Part shown: positions 11,612 through 24,060 of the stretch, one piece after another
Position numbering within the stretch: position 1 is the first letter of the stretch
Layout: each line of letters begins with the position of its first letter
From: Cyanophora paradoxa
Lineage: Eukaryota; Glaucocystophyceae; Cyanophorales; Cyanophoraceae
Length of the DNA: 64,000 nucleotides
Assembly (NCBI GenBank): GCA_004431415.1
Contig: QPMI01000420.1
Location: forward strand, 62,001-126,000
Reading direction: 5' to 3'
Program-made: the position numbers and the translations under genes
Notes under the pieces: model-generated
What the model saw: the letters and a program-made list of their open reading frames with translations, nothing else
Told to the model about the DNA's origin: nothing
The model's database searches: none

Positions 11612-14600
11612 ATGGAGGCCGGCGGGGGCGACGCGGCCGCCGAAGCTGCGCTCTCGCTCGCGTGGTCCGCGCTGGAGGAGCGGGAGAGGAAATCCTCGCC
11701 CTTCGTCCTGCTCCAGGAGCGGCACCGGAGGCGGCGCGCCGGCGAGTGCGTTCTGGAGGCGGTCGAGTCCGCATTCTCCGCGGGCATCGACTACTTCCTC
11801 ATCGTCGGGCGGCGCGCCCCGCCCCCGCCGCCCGCCGCGCCGCGCGCGGGGCGCTGAAGCAGTCCGGCCCCGGCGCGCAGGCGGTACCGCCTGCGCGTGA
11901 GGGACGATGAGGACCTGCCGCGATGGCGCGGGATGCACCTGCAGCTCCGCCTCACCTTCGCCGGCCCGCCCCGCCCCGCCCCGCCCGCTCCGCGCCGCCC
12001 CGCGCCCGCCTCTCCTCTCACGCCCGCCCCGCAGACGACGGGAGCGAGGTACCCGGGCCCGACGACCACTGGGGCGCCCTCCTCTCCTTCGAGGCCGATG
12101 ACGGTACCCCGGGGAGCGAGGACGGCGAGAGCGCGCCGGTACCCCGTACCCTCCCCCCGCCCCCGTCCGCCTGCTCGAGCCCACTTCGCTGCTGCAGGTC
12201 GTACCCCTGTGCATTGGGCACGACGGGATCAGCGAGTCCTTCGGAATTGGTGCGCATACCCCCTGACCCGACCCCCGCGCCCTGCTTATCCCCCCCCCCC
12301 TCCCCGCCCTTTTCTCCCCCCTTCTCCCCCCCGCGCAGCCGCTTCGTCCCAGTGGCACGCGAACCGCTCTTTCAGGTGGGTCCAGTCTCAAATCCCGCGG
12401 GCGCCGTTTCCGCCTCGAGCCGACTTGTCGCCGCAGGCTCGTTGTTGAGACCGCGGGCGGCGGCCCCGCCATTGTCGGGATCGTATTGCGGTACCCCCCG
12501 CTCCTCTCGAGTTCTTCCCTTGTTTTCCACTGATTCACGTATATGCAGAACGATGACTCACGTCTCGAGCGTTGGACCGTCGCGCCATCGGGCGCGGAAA
12601 CGCCTGGACGGGGGTACGGCGGACGGGGCGGAGGGGTACGCCCTTCCGGGTGGCCCGCCCTCGGTTCGCGCCTCCTGGGACCCCGCGGACTCGCGCGAGT
12701 CGCCTCTACCCTCCCTGCCGGGTTGGGCTGTACCCCGCCCCGCCCCGCTGGCGCCCGTCGGCTGGGACGCTCCGCTCGCCCCCCCTTCCACTGCGGCCGC
12801 GCCGGCCGCAGCTCTGAATCTCGACCCGACCGTCGCTTCTTCCCTGGATCTAATTCTCCCCCCGGCGCCGCTCCAGCCGCCCGCCCCGCTCCTGCCCCCC
12901 GCCCAGCCTCCCGCCGCGCTCCTCGGCTCCTCGATCACCGCCGAGGCTCCGAGCTCCATTCCGCCCCTGGCCCCGCCCCTCCGCCCGCCCCCGTCATCCT
13001 CCCCCCCGCCCGTGCCCGGCGGCAGTCGCCACTCGTGCGTAGGGCCCCCCCTCGGCGCGCCCGCGCCTCTTCGCCCGCCGGCCCTAAGGCCGCCCCGCAG
13101 GCCGCCCGGGGGCGCCCTCCGCCTGCCCTCGATCCCGGAGGTCCCCTCGGAGTCCGCCGAAGCCGCGGAGGAGGCGGCCGCGGCGTTCGTGGCCGCTGTA
13201 GCGGCCCTCTCCATAGAGAGCTCCGAGATAGTGGGACCCGCCCTCGCCGCCTCCGCCTCAGCCTCCGCCCCCGCCTCCGCCTCCGCCGCCGCCTCCTCCG
13301 CCTCCTCCGCTGCCGGAGGGGCGACGTCATCAACGAAGACACCAGACGCACCCGCCCCGCGCCCCCCGCCCCGCCTGGTGCGCCCCCGCACCCCCTCCGC
13401 CCCTGTAGTACCCCCGCCTCAGCGCTCGCAGGGCCCCTCCTACCGGCACGCCGACGCCGAGGCCCGCGACGTCGCCCTGGTACCCCCTCCCCGTCCTTCT
13501 TCCTCCCCCCCACCTCCCCTCACCTGTACCCCAGGCGGGCGTGTACGCGGCGGAGGCGGCGGCGACGGCGGCGGCCAAGGCCGCGGGGCTCTCGCACCCC
13601 GCCTCCGCCGACGTGCGCCGCACCGCCCCCGCCCCTTCCTCTTTTGGTGTTCTTCGTTGACCCTGCCGCCTTGCCAGGACATTGCGGGGTGCCGGGCGGG
13701 GCGGGCGGAGCAGTGGGCCCGCCTTCAGAGCGGCCTCCGCGGCCTCGCCTGGGTGCGCCGCCCCCCGCCCCCGGGCCCGGCCCCGCCGTGCTGAGGGGCG
13801 CGGGGGTAGGCGCTGGCGGGAGCCGAGGTCCTCGACACCGACCTCTTCCGCACCCGCGACGGTACCCCCCGCTCTCTCCCCCGCAGGGCTAGGCGGGGAC
13901 AGATTTAGAGGGGAGGCTGGGCGAGCGTGAAGGGCTTAAGCGCCCTCTCCTCCCCCCTTCCGACTCTTCCCCCCCCCCTCTCCTTCGTTCGCAGGGACGC
14001 TGGAGGCGCGGAGGGCCCTCGAGGACCTCCGCCTCTCCGGCTCCCAGGAGCTCGTGCGCGGCTCTTCGCGTACCCCTTCCGGACGAGAAACCGCGTACCC
14101 CGGTCCGAACGCTTCCTCCCCCGCAGATGGACATGGTGCTCGACACGTGGCGGCTCCACATCCTGCGCGTCCCCGACGAGCTAACGAAGTGCGCTGTGTC
14201 CCCGCTCTATTCAGTTTGATGTTGAGGTCGTGGGGGTACAGGGAGGATGCCGTCCTGCTGGCGGAGCACGCGTGGGGGCTACTGCAGATCGTCTGCGGAT
14301 GGGTATGGAGACGCGCGCCGGCCGTGGATGCGTACCCCCCACCCGCATCTGGATCGAATCCCGGCGCGCAGGATCCGGGAGCGGACTGGACGTTGCTGCC
14401 GGTTAACAGGGACTACGTTCTTACGGCGCGCCCCGTACCACCCTCTCTCCTTCCCCCGTCGGGCGCTGATCGGGTTGCGGGGGTACAGCTCCTAGAGAAG
14501 GTCGAGAGGGTACTGGCTCCGTACGTCGAAGAGTCCGGTCCCGTACGCGGCGATGCTGTACCCCTCAAACCCCGCCAGCCGGCTCGGGCCGACCAGGGGG

Positions 14601-16600
14601 GGGTGCGCAGGACGCGGACCCCGCGCTCTTCGCGAGGACGGCGGCGGCCCGCGCCCGCGCCCTGGAGCAGGTCCGCCAGTACCCCCTTCCCCCTTCATTC
14701 CGTAGCCCCCTCGAGCCCGCTCCGCTACCCCAGATCGGGGACGGGGAGGCGGCGGCGGCGGGGTACTTCGAAGCGTGGGCGGCGCTCATGCGCGCGGGGC
14801 TCGCCCCCTCCCGCCGCGAGGCCGCCGTCCTCCAGCCCCTCGTCGACCTCCTCCGTACCCCCCTCCCGCTTCCCCCCCCCCCGCGACTCCTAGGAGCCCG
14901 ACTCGGCCGCAGTTCGGATGCCGGCGAGGGCGGACCTCGGTGCCCAGCTCTGCGACCGCCTCTACTGGTGCCCCTACCCCCCCTCCACCTCACCCCGTCC
15001 CCTTCGACTAACGATTAACTACCCCCCTCAGGTTCGAAGAGTCCGATGAAGACCGGTACGGCCAGTCGCTGGCCCTCCAGACCCTCGGTACCCTCCGCCG
15101 CCCTCTTCCCCTCTCCCTCGACCCTTCTGACGTTGATGTCCCCCCCCAGCCGCCCGGCACCAGCTGCGGGGACAGCTGACCGAGGCCGCAAACCTCCTCA
15201 CCGAGGTACCCCAAACCCGCTTCTTCGTACCCCCCGCCTGGTCCCGTGAAACGGGTACGGGTTCCAGGCCCTTGGGCTCGTCGCGCCTCTGTCGCCAGGG
15301 TACCGAACGCACGCCTGGCAGCTCCACCAGGCGCGCACACCCACTTCCCCCCTCTTTCTTTCTTTCGGCTAATGCATTTCTCCGCAGTCGCTCATGGCGA
15401 TCTCACTCCAGCGCCTCGACCTGCCCGCCGCTTACCGGGTCCGATCCCGTACCCCCCGGACCCTCCGCCCCGCCTGCCGTCGGCCGCCGCCGACGTGGCC
15501 GGCAGCACGCGAAGCGGGGGTACGCGCTGCTGGCGGAGTCGGCCCTCCCGAGCGCGCCGGACGCCGACTCGACCTTCGCAGCCACCCGCCGCGCGGTGCG
15601 CTTCGCGGGGCGCGGGAGGGGGGTTCGAAGCGGGGCGGGGCCCGGCGGGCGCTCGGAAAGGGGTAGAGGTTGTGGGTGAGCGTTTTTCGCAGCGCGGGAA
15701 CGTCGGGAGCGCCCCGGGGGGCGGGGTCACCCCCAAGGGCCCCAACCCGGCGACACCGGCCGCGATCGCGGGCTCGGATTCCGCGAGTCCGGAGCCCCCG
15801 CCCCCGTGCGCCGCCCCGCCCCGCCCCGCCCCGCCCCGCGCCTAAAACTGCCCCGGCGGGAGCAGAGGCCCCGTCGTCGAGACGGTCCAGAACGTCGTCC
15901 GCGTCCTCTTCGTGCGCCGCCGTACCCCCCTCCGCAAAGCGGGTACCCCGAAGGGGAGACCCTGATCCCGCGGGCAGCTGCTGGGGTCGGAGACGCAGCG
16001 GGCGGCGCCGCTCATAGAGGGGCACTCGCTGTACCAGGTCAGCCGCCGGGCGATCAAATTTGAATTTGATCTCGAATTTGATCCCCGCGGGCGCAGGCGG
16101 GGCTGGCGGAGATGGCGGCCGGGGCCCACCGGCGGGCCCTCGAGTCGCTCGAGCGCGCCGCCCGCGCCCTCTACAGGCGGTTTCCGGTACCCCCTTCCTC
16201 CTCCCCCCCTCCCCTGTCCGCTCCCCGCCCGCCCACAACTCTCCCGCCCGCCCCCTTTCGCAGGCCTACTTCCCCCCCCAGTCGCCCCGGGTACGGCAGC
16301 TCAACATGGCCATCGGCGAGTGCCGCGCCCGCCTGTACCCCGGCAAGGTCCGTCGAACCCCTGTACCCCCGCTGCCTTCGGTTCCTCGATGAGATGAGAG
16401 TCCGCTCGGCAGGCCCTGGCGGCGTCGGCCGCGGGGGGCGCTGGGCCAGAGCCCCTCCCCACCGAAGAGGGAAGGTCCGCGGGGCCCTGTACCCCCCCGC
16501 TCCGTCTCCCCGGGCCGGGCCGGGCCTCACCCGCGCGTCGCAGGGGGCTTTTCTCGTGCACGTCGTGCGGACCCTTCCTGTAAGCCCTCCCCGGGATCGC
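11612..16600 (+). CDS. Large multi-exon host gene, family not recognised
   Basis: The start at 11,612 reads MEAGGGDAAAEAALSLAWSA with a helical Glu/Arg-rich exon. Coding-like exons follow between C-rich introns: LRDDEDLPRWRGMHLQLRL-type sequence near 11,900, DDHWGALLSFEADDG near 12,070, a low-complexity Ala/Pro/Ser tract (12,760-13,450), MDMVLDTWRLHILRVPDEL at 14,126-14,190, DAVLLAEHAWGLLQIVCG near 14,250, SLMAISLQRLDLPA at 15,390, and a repeat-like helical end (AAGAHRRALESLERAARALY, then PRVRQLNMAIGECRARLYPG) near 16,110-16,350. The end resembles TPR-type helices or the C-terminal region of SET/MYND proteins, but no diagnostic motif is seen. It could be more than one gene. End coordinate and exon structure are approximate. 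Confidence 0.4.
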
Positions 16601-17894
16601 GTCGCGTGGAACAGTCAGCTGGAATATTTCTCGAGCTCTGGTTTTGGTCATTCGTGTTACATAATCTCATATGCATACTAGTGAAATTTGATGTCATGTA
16701 TGCGCCTTTCTCTCCTGCAAAAAGGGCGGCCGCGGCTGGTGTCGCAATGCCTCGTCACTGGAATGCTCGCCTGAGCACAGCAGCTAGCGCTTGTCGCCAG
16801 ACGAGTCTGGAAAAAGATCCCGGAGTCCGGCTCCCCTAAAGGGCCTTCCAAGCTTGACGCTCATGTGTTTCGAAACTCAAAGACCTCGATGTGTTGGGAA
16901 AGCGCCTAGCTATAGATCTAGATGAAAACTCGAGCTCTCTCCAGACTTGCCCACCGCTTCACTGCTGCTAGGATGCTCTCGCGTCCTTTGAATCCGCCGT
17001 GGCGCCCGCCGCGCTCGCGGCCGCCCCCGCGGCCGCCGACGCCTTCGCCGCCGCTGCAGCCGCTGCCGCGGCCTGCCGCCGCGCGACGATCCGCTGCGGA
17101 GCGCGCGGGGCTATCGTAAGCACGCATCTGGAGCGGAGAGTGGGGCGGGGAGGCGGACCTGGAGGAGCCTCCGCTGCTCGAGGCGCCACTCGACGGCGGC
17201 GCGCGCCGCCCGCCGCGCCGCGCAGGGGCCCCCCTCGTCCGCCAGCAGCCGCCGGTCCTCCTGCGGGGGGAAGGGAGGGGACGGGCCGGGGCGACATCGT
17301 CTTCAGGTCGAGGTGAGAGTGGTGAGGCAGAGCACTAGGCGAGCTCGAAGAATCGAGCGGTGTCCCCTTCCGATCATCCCTGGGGCGCAGAGCACAACCT
17401 TTCCTCTTGTTTCTATCGTTCGTCCCTTACGGGCTAGAGCGGCAGGGCGGGGGGCGGGCCGGGGCGACGCCGTCTTTGTGGGCGGCCGCAGCGACAGCGG
17501 GCGGGGGGCGGCCGGGCGGGCGGGGCGGGCGGGGCGGGCGCACCGCCTCGGAGCCGGGAGGCGCGCATGGGCGCCCTTGACGAGGCGCGCGAGGAGCACC
17601 GCCGCCCGCTGCCGGCCGGGCGCGCGACTCGCCATCAGCGAAGCTGCCGGGCGGGACGGGCCGCGGGGCGCGGGGCGGGGCGCTAGACATGCGGCTCCTA
17701 CGCTTTATTTGCACGGGATTGTAATGTAACTTCGAATTCATGAAATATATCCCTTTATAGTCGAAGGTAACGAAAAGCTTGCTCTCTATTTCAACGGGCT
17801 TGTCGCCGGGCGCGCGCGCGCGACTCGGCGAGGCGCGACGGGCCACCGCGCGCGGCCTATAAGCTTGAAGCTTTAAGCTTCAGAGCCTCTAAAT
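16601..17894. other. No confident gene
   Basis: Begins AT-richer (16,600-16,930, short ORFs only), then a very GC-rich stretch (16,980-17,700) whose six frames are all Ala/Arg/Pro-rich low complexity. It may hold the 3' UTR or extra 3' exons of the SET-domain gene to the right. Nothing specific is supported. Confidence 0.3.
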
Positions 17895-20080
17895 TTAAAT
17901 GATATAAGCACGGACCTGGGCAACGTCCGGCTTGACGCCCATCTTCCCCTCCGCCACGAGGCGCAGCCGCGCCGCCCACACCTCCTCGCCCTCCCCCTCC
18001 TGCCCCACGCCCCGCCCCCTCAAGAGCCGCCCCGAGCAGAGCAGAGCAGAGACGGGAGCTCTAGGGACAGAAGGGGCGCTGCGCGCACCTGCCGGCGCAG
18101 GCTCACGACGCAGAGCGCCCTGCACGCGCGGCGTCAGAAGGCGTGTCTGCGCCCGGGCGGCGCGGCCGCGCGCACCGCTTGAGCCTGAAGTTGGCCGCGC
18201 CATCCCCGCCGATCGCGAGGCCCCTGCGCGCGCGCGCGCTCGCTCGCTCGCCACGCACAAGCCAGGACGGGGGGAGGTGGGGAAGAGCGCTCACTTGAGG
18301 AGGCCCTTGTCCCTCAGGAGCGCCTCGCGCCGCGCGCGGTCATCCTCGCCCAGGCCCAGCTCCCGCCGCATCGGCTCCAGCAGCGCCTCCTCCGCCTTCA
18401 CCTGCCCCCCGGGTCGGCTCAGATCCGCTCAGATCAGATCGGATCGGATCGGATCGGATCGGATCGGATCGGATCGGATCGGATCGATCGGGTCTGATCT
18501 GACCTTGACGCGGTCGGAGGGGCTGTCGGGGATGACGAAGCCGTAGCTCTTGAGGAGCTGCCAGTTGTCCAGCGATGGCACGTACCTGCGCCCCCGCGCA
18601 AGGCGGTCAAGAAATTTTGACGCCGCCGTTCCAAGAACAGTCGCCGTTTAGGCTGGAGGGCGGGGCCGCGGCGGCGCGCGCGCACCGGATGAAGACCTGG
18701 TCCCCCTGGGCGATGTCGCGGCTCGCCCGGACGAAGAAGTGGTCCTTCTCGGCGTCGAAGGCGAAGCTGGGAACGGTGTCAGAAGGCGAGGGGAGGGGGA
18801 GGAGAGGGGGAGGGCGGCGTACAGGTTCTCGTCGGTGGGGTGGTGGTTGCAGAAGTCGAAAAGGGGTACCAGCGCGCAGGACTCGACGGCAGGCTGCTTC
18901 TCCTTCTCCTCCGGCCCGGGCGCCTCGGCCGACGCCGGGTCGCGCGCCTCGGCGTTGTCGCGGATCCGCCGCGCAGCGCCGTGCAAGGCGACCTGCCTGC
19001 ACCAGACGGTGGCCCTGGGGGGGCGCCGTCACGACGCGGGACGCGTACCCCCCCCCCCCAAGGGCTGGGGTACGCACAAGGCCCACTTGAACGCGTCGAA
19101 GGTGCTGTGGGAGGGGGGAAGCGTCTGCCAGGGGATGGCAGCCTCAGAGGGGGGTATGCGCGGCCGTGTGTGCCGGGGGGTACCTCGAGCTCGGCCTTCG
19201 CCTCTTCGTACACTTTCAGAAGCATATCCCGCGATTTGCGCGTGGCAGCTGCGGGGCCGGGCGCCAGGCTCGACGGAGGAAGGGGGAAGGCGGGAGGGGG
19301 GGGTACCCTGCCGGAGGGGGCACACGAGCAGCTCGATGTCCTCATCGCTGAAGAAGACGGGCAGGGTGTAGGAGCGCGGCAGGAGGTCTGCGGGCGAGGG
19401 CGCCGCCGCGCGCCGCGCTGTCAGAGAGAGGGGGAAAGAAGAGAGCGACGGCGCCGCCAGCCCGCGCCGGGATCCGCGCACCGAGGTACGGCCGCCAGAA
19501 GGACTCGGGGTTGGCGTCCTCCCTGAGGACAAGGAGCGCTAGGCGGCGCCCGGCGTCGAGGGTGCTCGCCGGCGGGCTGCGAGCGGGGCGGCCGGGCCCG
19601 GCCGCCGTCGGCGCGGGCGCCCGGCGCGCGTGCGGGCGCCGGCGGCGAGGAGCGCAACGCACGCGTCGGGGCGGTCTCGAATGAAGAGCTTCGAAGGGAT
19701 CACCGACAGCAGCTCGTCTTTCTGCGGCCGGGCGCCGGCGTTACGGGCGCGAGCGCAGCTGCTGCGCGCCCCCCCCGGGCCGCCGACCGCACCGCGATCG
19801 GCCTCGTCGCGCGCAAGCCCATACCCATCCCCGGATAGACGTGCGGCTCGACGCCGGCCGTCAGGTAGTCGACGCCGTTCTCCTTCAGCCAGAGCTCGAA
19901 GCGGGCGAGCTTCCCCGCGTACGAGGCATCGTCGCTGATGGAAAGGGACCCGAAAACAGCCGCCGCCGCCGCCACGCTGGCTCCGGCGTCCCCCGCTGGC
20001 GGGCACGGTTGGCTCCCGGGCGCCGCCGACGACGCCGACGGAGCTGAGTCGACGGCCGAACCGCAACCGTCGCCCGGCAT
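17895..20080 (-). CDS. SET-domain protein lysine (or histidine) methyltransferase, SETD3/Rubisco-LSMT type
   Basis: Multi-exon. The ATG at 20,080 begins a Ser/Ala-rich leader, then the family's opening block: FELWLKENGVDYLTAGVEPH with GMGMGLRATRPI. Downstream exons read DELLSVIPSKLFIRDRP, DANPESFWRPYLG, YTLPVFFSDEDIELL, STFDAFKWAL, then the SET core ALVPLFDFCNHH (the Asn-His pair binds S-adenosylmethionine), FAFDAEKDHFFVRASRDIAQ with GDQVFI, and a C-terminal substrate-binding-like helix LEPMRRELGLGEDDRARREA. The order matches SETD3/LSMT enzymes, which methylate lysine or histidine on proteins such as Rubisco subunits or actin. Donors include GTACCCCC at 19,183. The 3' end at 17,895 is the last in-frame stop and is less sure. 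Confidence 0.7.
18425..18490. repeat. GGATC pentanucleotide microsatellite
   Basis: About ten or more head-to-tail GGATC/TCGGA units inside a probable intron of the SET-domain gene, flanked by decayed AGATCCGCTC-type units. Confidence 0.85.
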
Positions 20081-20165
20081 CAGCAAGCAATACTCGGCCG
20101 CTGCCGCGCTTCAATCACTTCAGACCCAGGTCCCAGGTCCGGTTGGGGGTAAGACCCACTAGAAA

Positions 20166-20185
20166 GGGGGGGGGGGGGGGGGGGG
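20166..20185. repeat. Poly-G run
   Basis: About 20 consecutive G residues just upstream of the SET-gene start region. The length is likely unreliable in any assembly. Confidence 0.8.
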
Positions 20186-20269
20186 AGCCTGTTTGCCGCC
20201 GCGCAATCGATGCCGCAGCGCCGGGCGATGGGCGGTCATGACGTATGCCATGCAGTCGGCCACAACTGC

Positions 20270-21000
20270 AAACGGTGCGCCGGAGGCGCGGCGGGCGGCG
20301 GCGCGGCTCTCCAGGCGAGGCGCAGGCGGCAGGCGGGCGGCGGCGCGGCTGTCCAGGCGGTGCAGAGGCGCGGCGGGCCGGGCGGCGGCGCGGCGGGCGA
20401 CGGCGCGGCTCGCCGGCAGGGGCGGAGGCGCGCGCGGCGGGCGGCGGCGCGGCTCGCGCCGCGGCGGGACGGAGTGGAAGCGTGGCCATGGGCGCGCGCG
20501 GCGCGCGCCCCGGCGGCGCCGGCGCGGCTCGCCGGCCGCGGGTGGGGCGGAGGCGCCGGGGGCGGCTGACGCTGCGCGGCTAGCGCTCGAGCTCGCTTGA
20601 TGGGGCGGGGCGCGCAGCGGGCAGCTGCGTGGCTCGCCGGGCGGGCAGAGCGCGGTAGGCCGCATGCGCAGGCGGCTCGCCGAAGGGCGGGGCGTGGGCA
20701 ACAGGCGGGCGGGCGGCGGCGCGGCTCGCCGGCGGGGGCGGAGGCGAGGCGGGCGGCGGCACGGCTCGCGGGACCGTCGGACGGGGCGGAGGCGCGGCGG
20801 GCGGCGGCGCGGCGGGCGACGGCGCCGCGGCGGGACGGAGTGGAGGCGTGGGCGGCGCCGGCGCGGCTCGCCGGGTGGGGCGGAGGCGAGGCGGGCGGCG
20901 GCGCGGCTCCGAGGCTCGCGGCCGGGCGGCCGCGGGGATGCGGCCGCGGGCGGCGCGGCGGGCGGCGGCGCGGCTCGCCGCCGGGCGGCCCAGCCCTACA
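20270..21000. repeat. GC-rich minisatellite
   Basis: Irregular head-to-tail copies of a short GGCGGGCGGCGGCGCGGCTC-type unit with CGCCGG spacers, spanning about 0.7 kb. All frames are open on both strands, which is a composition effect. No gene is supported. Confidence 0.75.
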
Positions 21001-21846
21001 CCTAGCGAACGCTCAGCTGCTACCTTCAGATGCTGTCTTTCAGAGTCTGCCAGGCTTTACATTTAGACCCCACCTTGCACCGTGGCACATCCTGAGACGA
21101 GCAGGCCCCGGGGGGCCCTGAGGGGGATGGTGCGAGTCGAAGACCTAGTTAAATCAGGCGGAATTCGAAACAGCTAGGCTTGACTCAGCCTGGCTCAGCC
21201 TGGCAGCCTGATTACTATTGGAATCAGGCGTTTTTTTGGTGAATTAGCTCAGCGGCTTGGGTGCAGCCTGGCATGGAGTCCAGGCTGGAGTTGCGAATTC
21301 GAATTCGAAGAACCTGGAGCTCATGATCATGATGATCATGAAGACTATTCATCCGCGCGCTGCTAAGAGCTTGCAATTGTTAAATCTTGCCGCAAAAAGA
21401 AGAAGCCCCGCTCTAGCCGTGCGGTTGTTACTCACACTTGTCATTTCGAATTTCATGCATTCCATGCATGCAATTCCGATCGTTCATGCCCTACCTTGTC
21501 TGTACACGCCCTCGCAGTGCTGAATTCGAAGTGGACTAGCTATAGAGGCTGTGGATGGTAATTCAATAAACAAAAAAATTGACTGCAGCTGGCTGAATGA
21601 TGTCTAATTATATATAAAATCGATACCATGATCAGGATATCATGAGCGTCCGAAAACAAAACGCCGACTGAGCTCTAGCTAGCGCTATAGATTGAAGATC
21701 CGATGATCGATATATATATATCTGCATTGAAGCCTAAAAAAAATATATGCATATATGCTGTAAATTGGAACGAAAATTTGAAGCTGTAGCTAGATCATCG
21801 AATCACAATGGCGTGTTTTCGAACTATAACGTCACTGCTCAAATGA
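21001..21846. other. Intergenic, no gene seen
   Basis: Composition changes to AT-rich with palindromic words (GAATTCGAATTC near 21,296; ATGATCATGATGATCATG near 21,323) and a run of short direct repeats (GGCTCAGCCTGG near 21,190). It probably contains the 3' UTR of the KAS-like gene that ends at 21,847. Confidence 0.4.
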
Positions 21847-23752
21847 CTACTGCAGCTGCTTGCGCTGAACATCCTGGGCGCCCTTGACGCTCGTCTCCGT
21901 CGGCATGCCGTAGAGGGCGTAGACGAGGTGCGAGCCGAAGCCAGCAGCGAAGCGGAGGACGAACTTCGCGTCCGTCTTGCCGCCGGTGCTGACCCGCACC
22001 GCCCCGAGGCGCTCGTCCGGCACGTGGTGGTGCGCAGCCGGCGGGAGCTCGCCCCGCTGCAGCGTGCTTGCGGCGAGCACGTCTGCGGGCGCGAGGCATC
22101 GGTCAGTGAGCCGTTAATATAATTATAATATCAATATATATATTGCCTTCGAATTCCTCGCGATTCGAAAACGGCGAGCGCCAGCGAACCTTCGTAGCCG
22201 ACGGCCATGGCGTGCGCGACGAGGCTCTTGGCGGAGGCGAGGGTGATGCTCTTGACGCTCTCCTCGCCGAACGCGGTGCGCAGCGCGTCGACCTCGTTCT
22301 TGGAGCAGCCGCCGTTGACGTGCGTGAAGGACTCGTGGGCGAAGTAGACGAGGCCGCCGTCGATCAGCTGCTTGCGCGTGATGCCGTGCATGTGCTCCAC
22401 GCGGTCGAGGAACGCGTTGAGCTCGCGGGCGATGTGCGCCCCGTCCATCGACGTCGCGTGGAAGCCCGAGTTGGCGATGTGGGAGCCAATGAGACGGCAG
22501 ACGGGTGCCGCCTTTCGCTGCGCCGCAGCCTCCGCCGTCTCAAGCACAAGGGCGCAGGCGCCCGAGCCGAGAACCATCCCTGCGCATGCGTCAACCATCG
22601 GCCATAACTTTCAAGTTATTTATAAGTAGATGAGAACATCTGGCATCAGTGCTAGCCATCGCGATCATGCCGCCACGCGTACGTATATACGTGAGCGCAC
22701 CGGAGCGACGCGCGTCGAATGGCGCGCATGCAGAATCGACATCGGGAGCCGTCGAGGCGGCGCCGAGCGCCAGGAAACCCGTTCCAATGTACGGGAGTGT
22801 GTTGCGTGTCGTTGGGTTGTCGCCGCTGATAACGATGACCCGCTCACATCGCTTCGTGCGAATCCAATCTGACGAAGTACGAACGTCTCAGCCATATATA
22901 TATATAATCATGATCATGATCGATATCGTGAGTACAATATATACATATATTGCCGTTTAATTTATTTATCGTCAGTCGCCTACCCTCGGCGAGAGTGATC
23001 GCTGCGGTCGTGCCGGCGCATGCGGTGTTGAGGAAGGAGTTCGGTCTGGAACCCGAATATTAAAATATTATGATCAGATACGCGGAAGGTCTCGCATATA
23101 ATATATATGTATAATCAACAAGTTCGAATTCGAATTCGAATTCGCACCCATGGGCATGAATGAGCTGCGCCAGTTGCTGGTTTGCGAGGACCAGCACGCG
23201 CATCAAAAGCTTCTTGTCGAACGTGTAGCCTTCCGCGGGGCGTTTCTTCGCGTCGATGTCTAGCGTAGCCAGCAGCTTTTCCGCCTGCTCAGCACTGCGC
23301 ATGAGGTCATAAGAGCACGTGGCAAATTTTTAAAATCGATCGCGCGAATGCGTGCGCACGACAGCGCCTCGCGGATGCGCTTCTCTGCAAGCCGCATGGC
23401 AGCATCGAAAGCCCCATTCGAGACGCGCGCCTCTGTGCACTTCGTCACCTGCGCACGTACGCGTGCGACAAAGCTTATATATGTAATTAAGTGCAGTGTT
23501 GCGCATACTCACGCACCTCGTGAATAAGCGAATCCAGTGCTGGGAAGCTTGACTGCGTGCAGGGATTACGTCAGAGCATGCCCATGTTTTCGTGAATTAG
23601 AGTATTTATATTACATATATTATGTGATATATTTAAAAGCCTGATTCAAAGGGAGCACATGCGCGCACCGCGAAAACCACGCCTGTCGTGCCACGGAACT
23701 CCTCCTTAAGGATGAAAGGCGAAGGGGCGTCCTTGCCTCGCGCGGAATCCTT
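21847..23752 (-). pseudogene. 3' exons of a beta-ketoacyl synthase-like gene, cut off by the viral insertion
   Basis: Minus-strand exons encode a thiolase-fold condensing enzyme. In order: ARGKDAPSPFILKEEFRGTT (ending 23,752), SSFPALDSLIHE, TKCTEARVSNGAFDAAMRLA, AEQAEKLLATLDIDAKKRPA, the active-site segment NTACAGTTAAITLAE (about 22,990-23,030), RVIVISGDNPTTRNTLPYIG, then DACAGMVLGSGACALVLETA, YFAHESFTHVNGGCSKNE and a C-terminal exon ending at 21,847. The Cys in TACAG and the later His-Thr-Asn-like pattern fit KAS/thiolase catalysis (acyl chain extension from malonyl-ACP). Introns mostly start GTGCG or GCGC. The rest of the gene lies beyond the element, at 51,147 onward. Marked pseudogene because this allele is physically interrupted, not because the exons are decayed. 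Confidence 0.75.
23747..23752. repeat. Target-site duplication, left copy (ATCCTT)
   Basis: Six bases identical to 51,147-51,152. A 6-bp duplication is characteristic of Polinton/Maverick elements that use a retrovirus-type integrase. It fixes the element ends at 23,753 and 51,146. Confidence 0.95.
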
Positions 23753-24060
23753 ACACATATACAACGCCCGGCTTTTAGACCTCGGCTAATTTAAATTGAT
23801 ATCGTTAGTATATAACCTGTATTTATAATATATCTATCGTGAATATGTGTGTATTTTATCGGTGATATGTATTTATTTTATCGTGAGTTATAGCTTCTTT
23901 TTAATAAAATATGTGAAATATGTATAGTTTATGTGAAGTTTAGCTATATTCTCGATGAGTAGACTTATATATATCGTGAGTTTCATTATAGTATAGGTGT
24001 GACTCAACTTAGTTTAATTATAACTTGCCTCAGTCTAAAAGCCGGGCGTTGTATATGTGT
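23753..24060 (+). repeat. Outer TIR module bounded by a 28-bp inverted repeat
   Basis: The 28-bp element end (starting ACACATATACAACGCCCGGC) recurs in inverted orientation at 24,033-24,060. The enclosed AT-rich DNA has TCGTGA/TCACGA and ATATGTG words. It therefore looks like a small inverted-repeat element at the tip of the TIR. The mirror copy is 50,839-51,146. Confidence 0.85.

Noticed and set aside
20190-21000. Several 100-180-codon frames in the minisatellite
   Set aside because: All are Ala/Arg/Gly repeats from a GC-rich tandem repeat, open on both strands.
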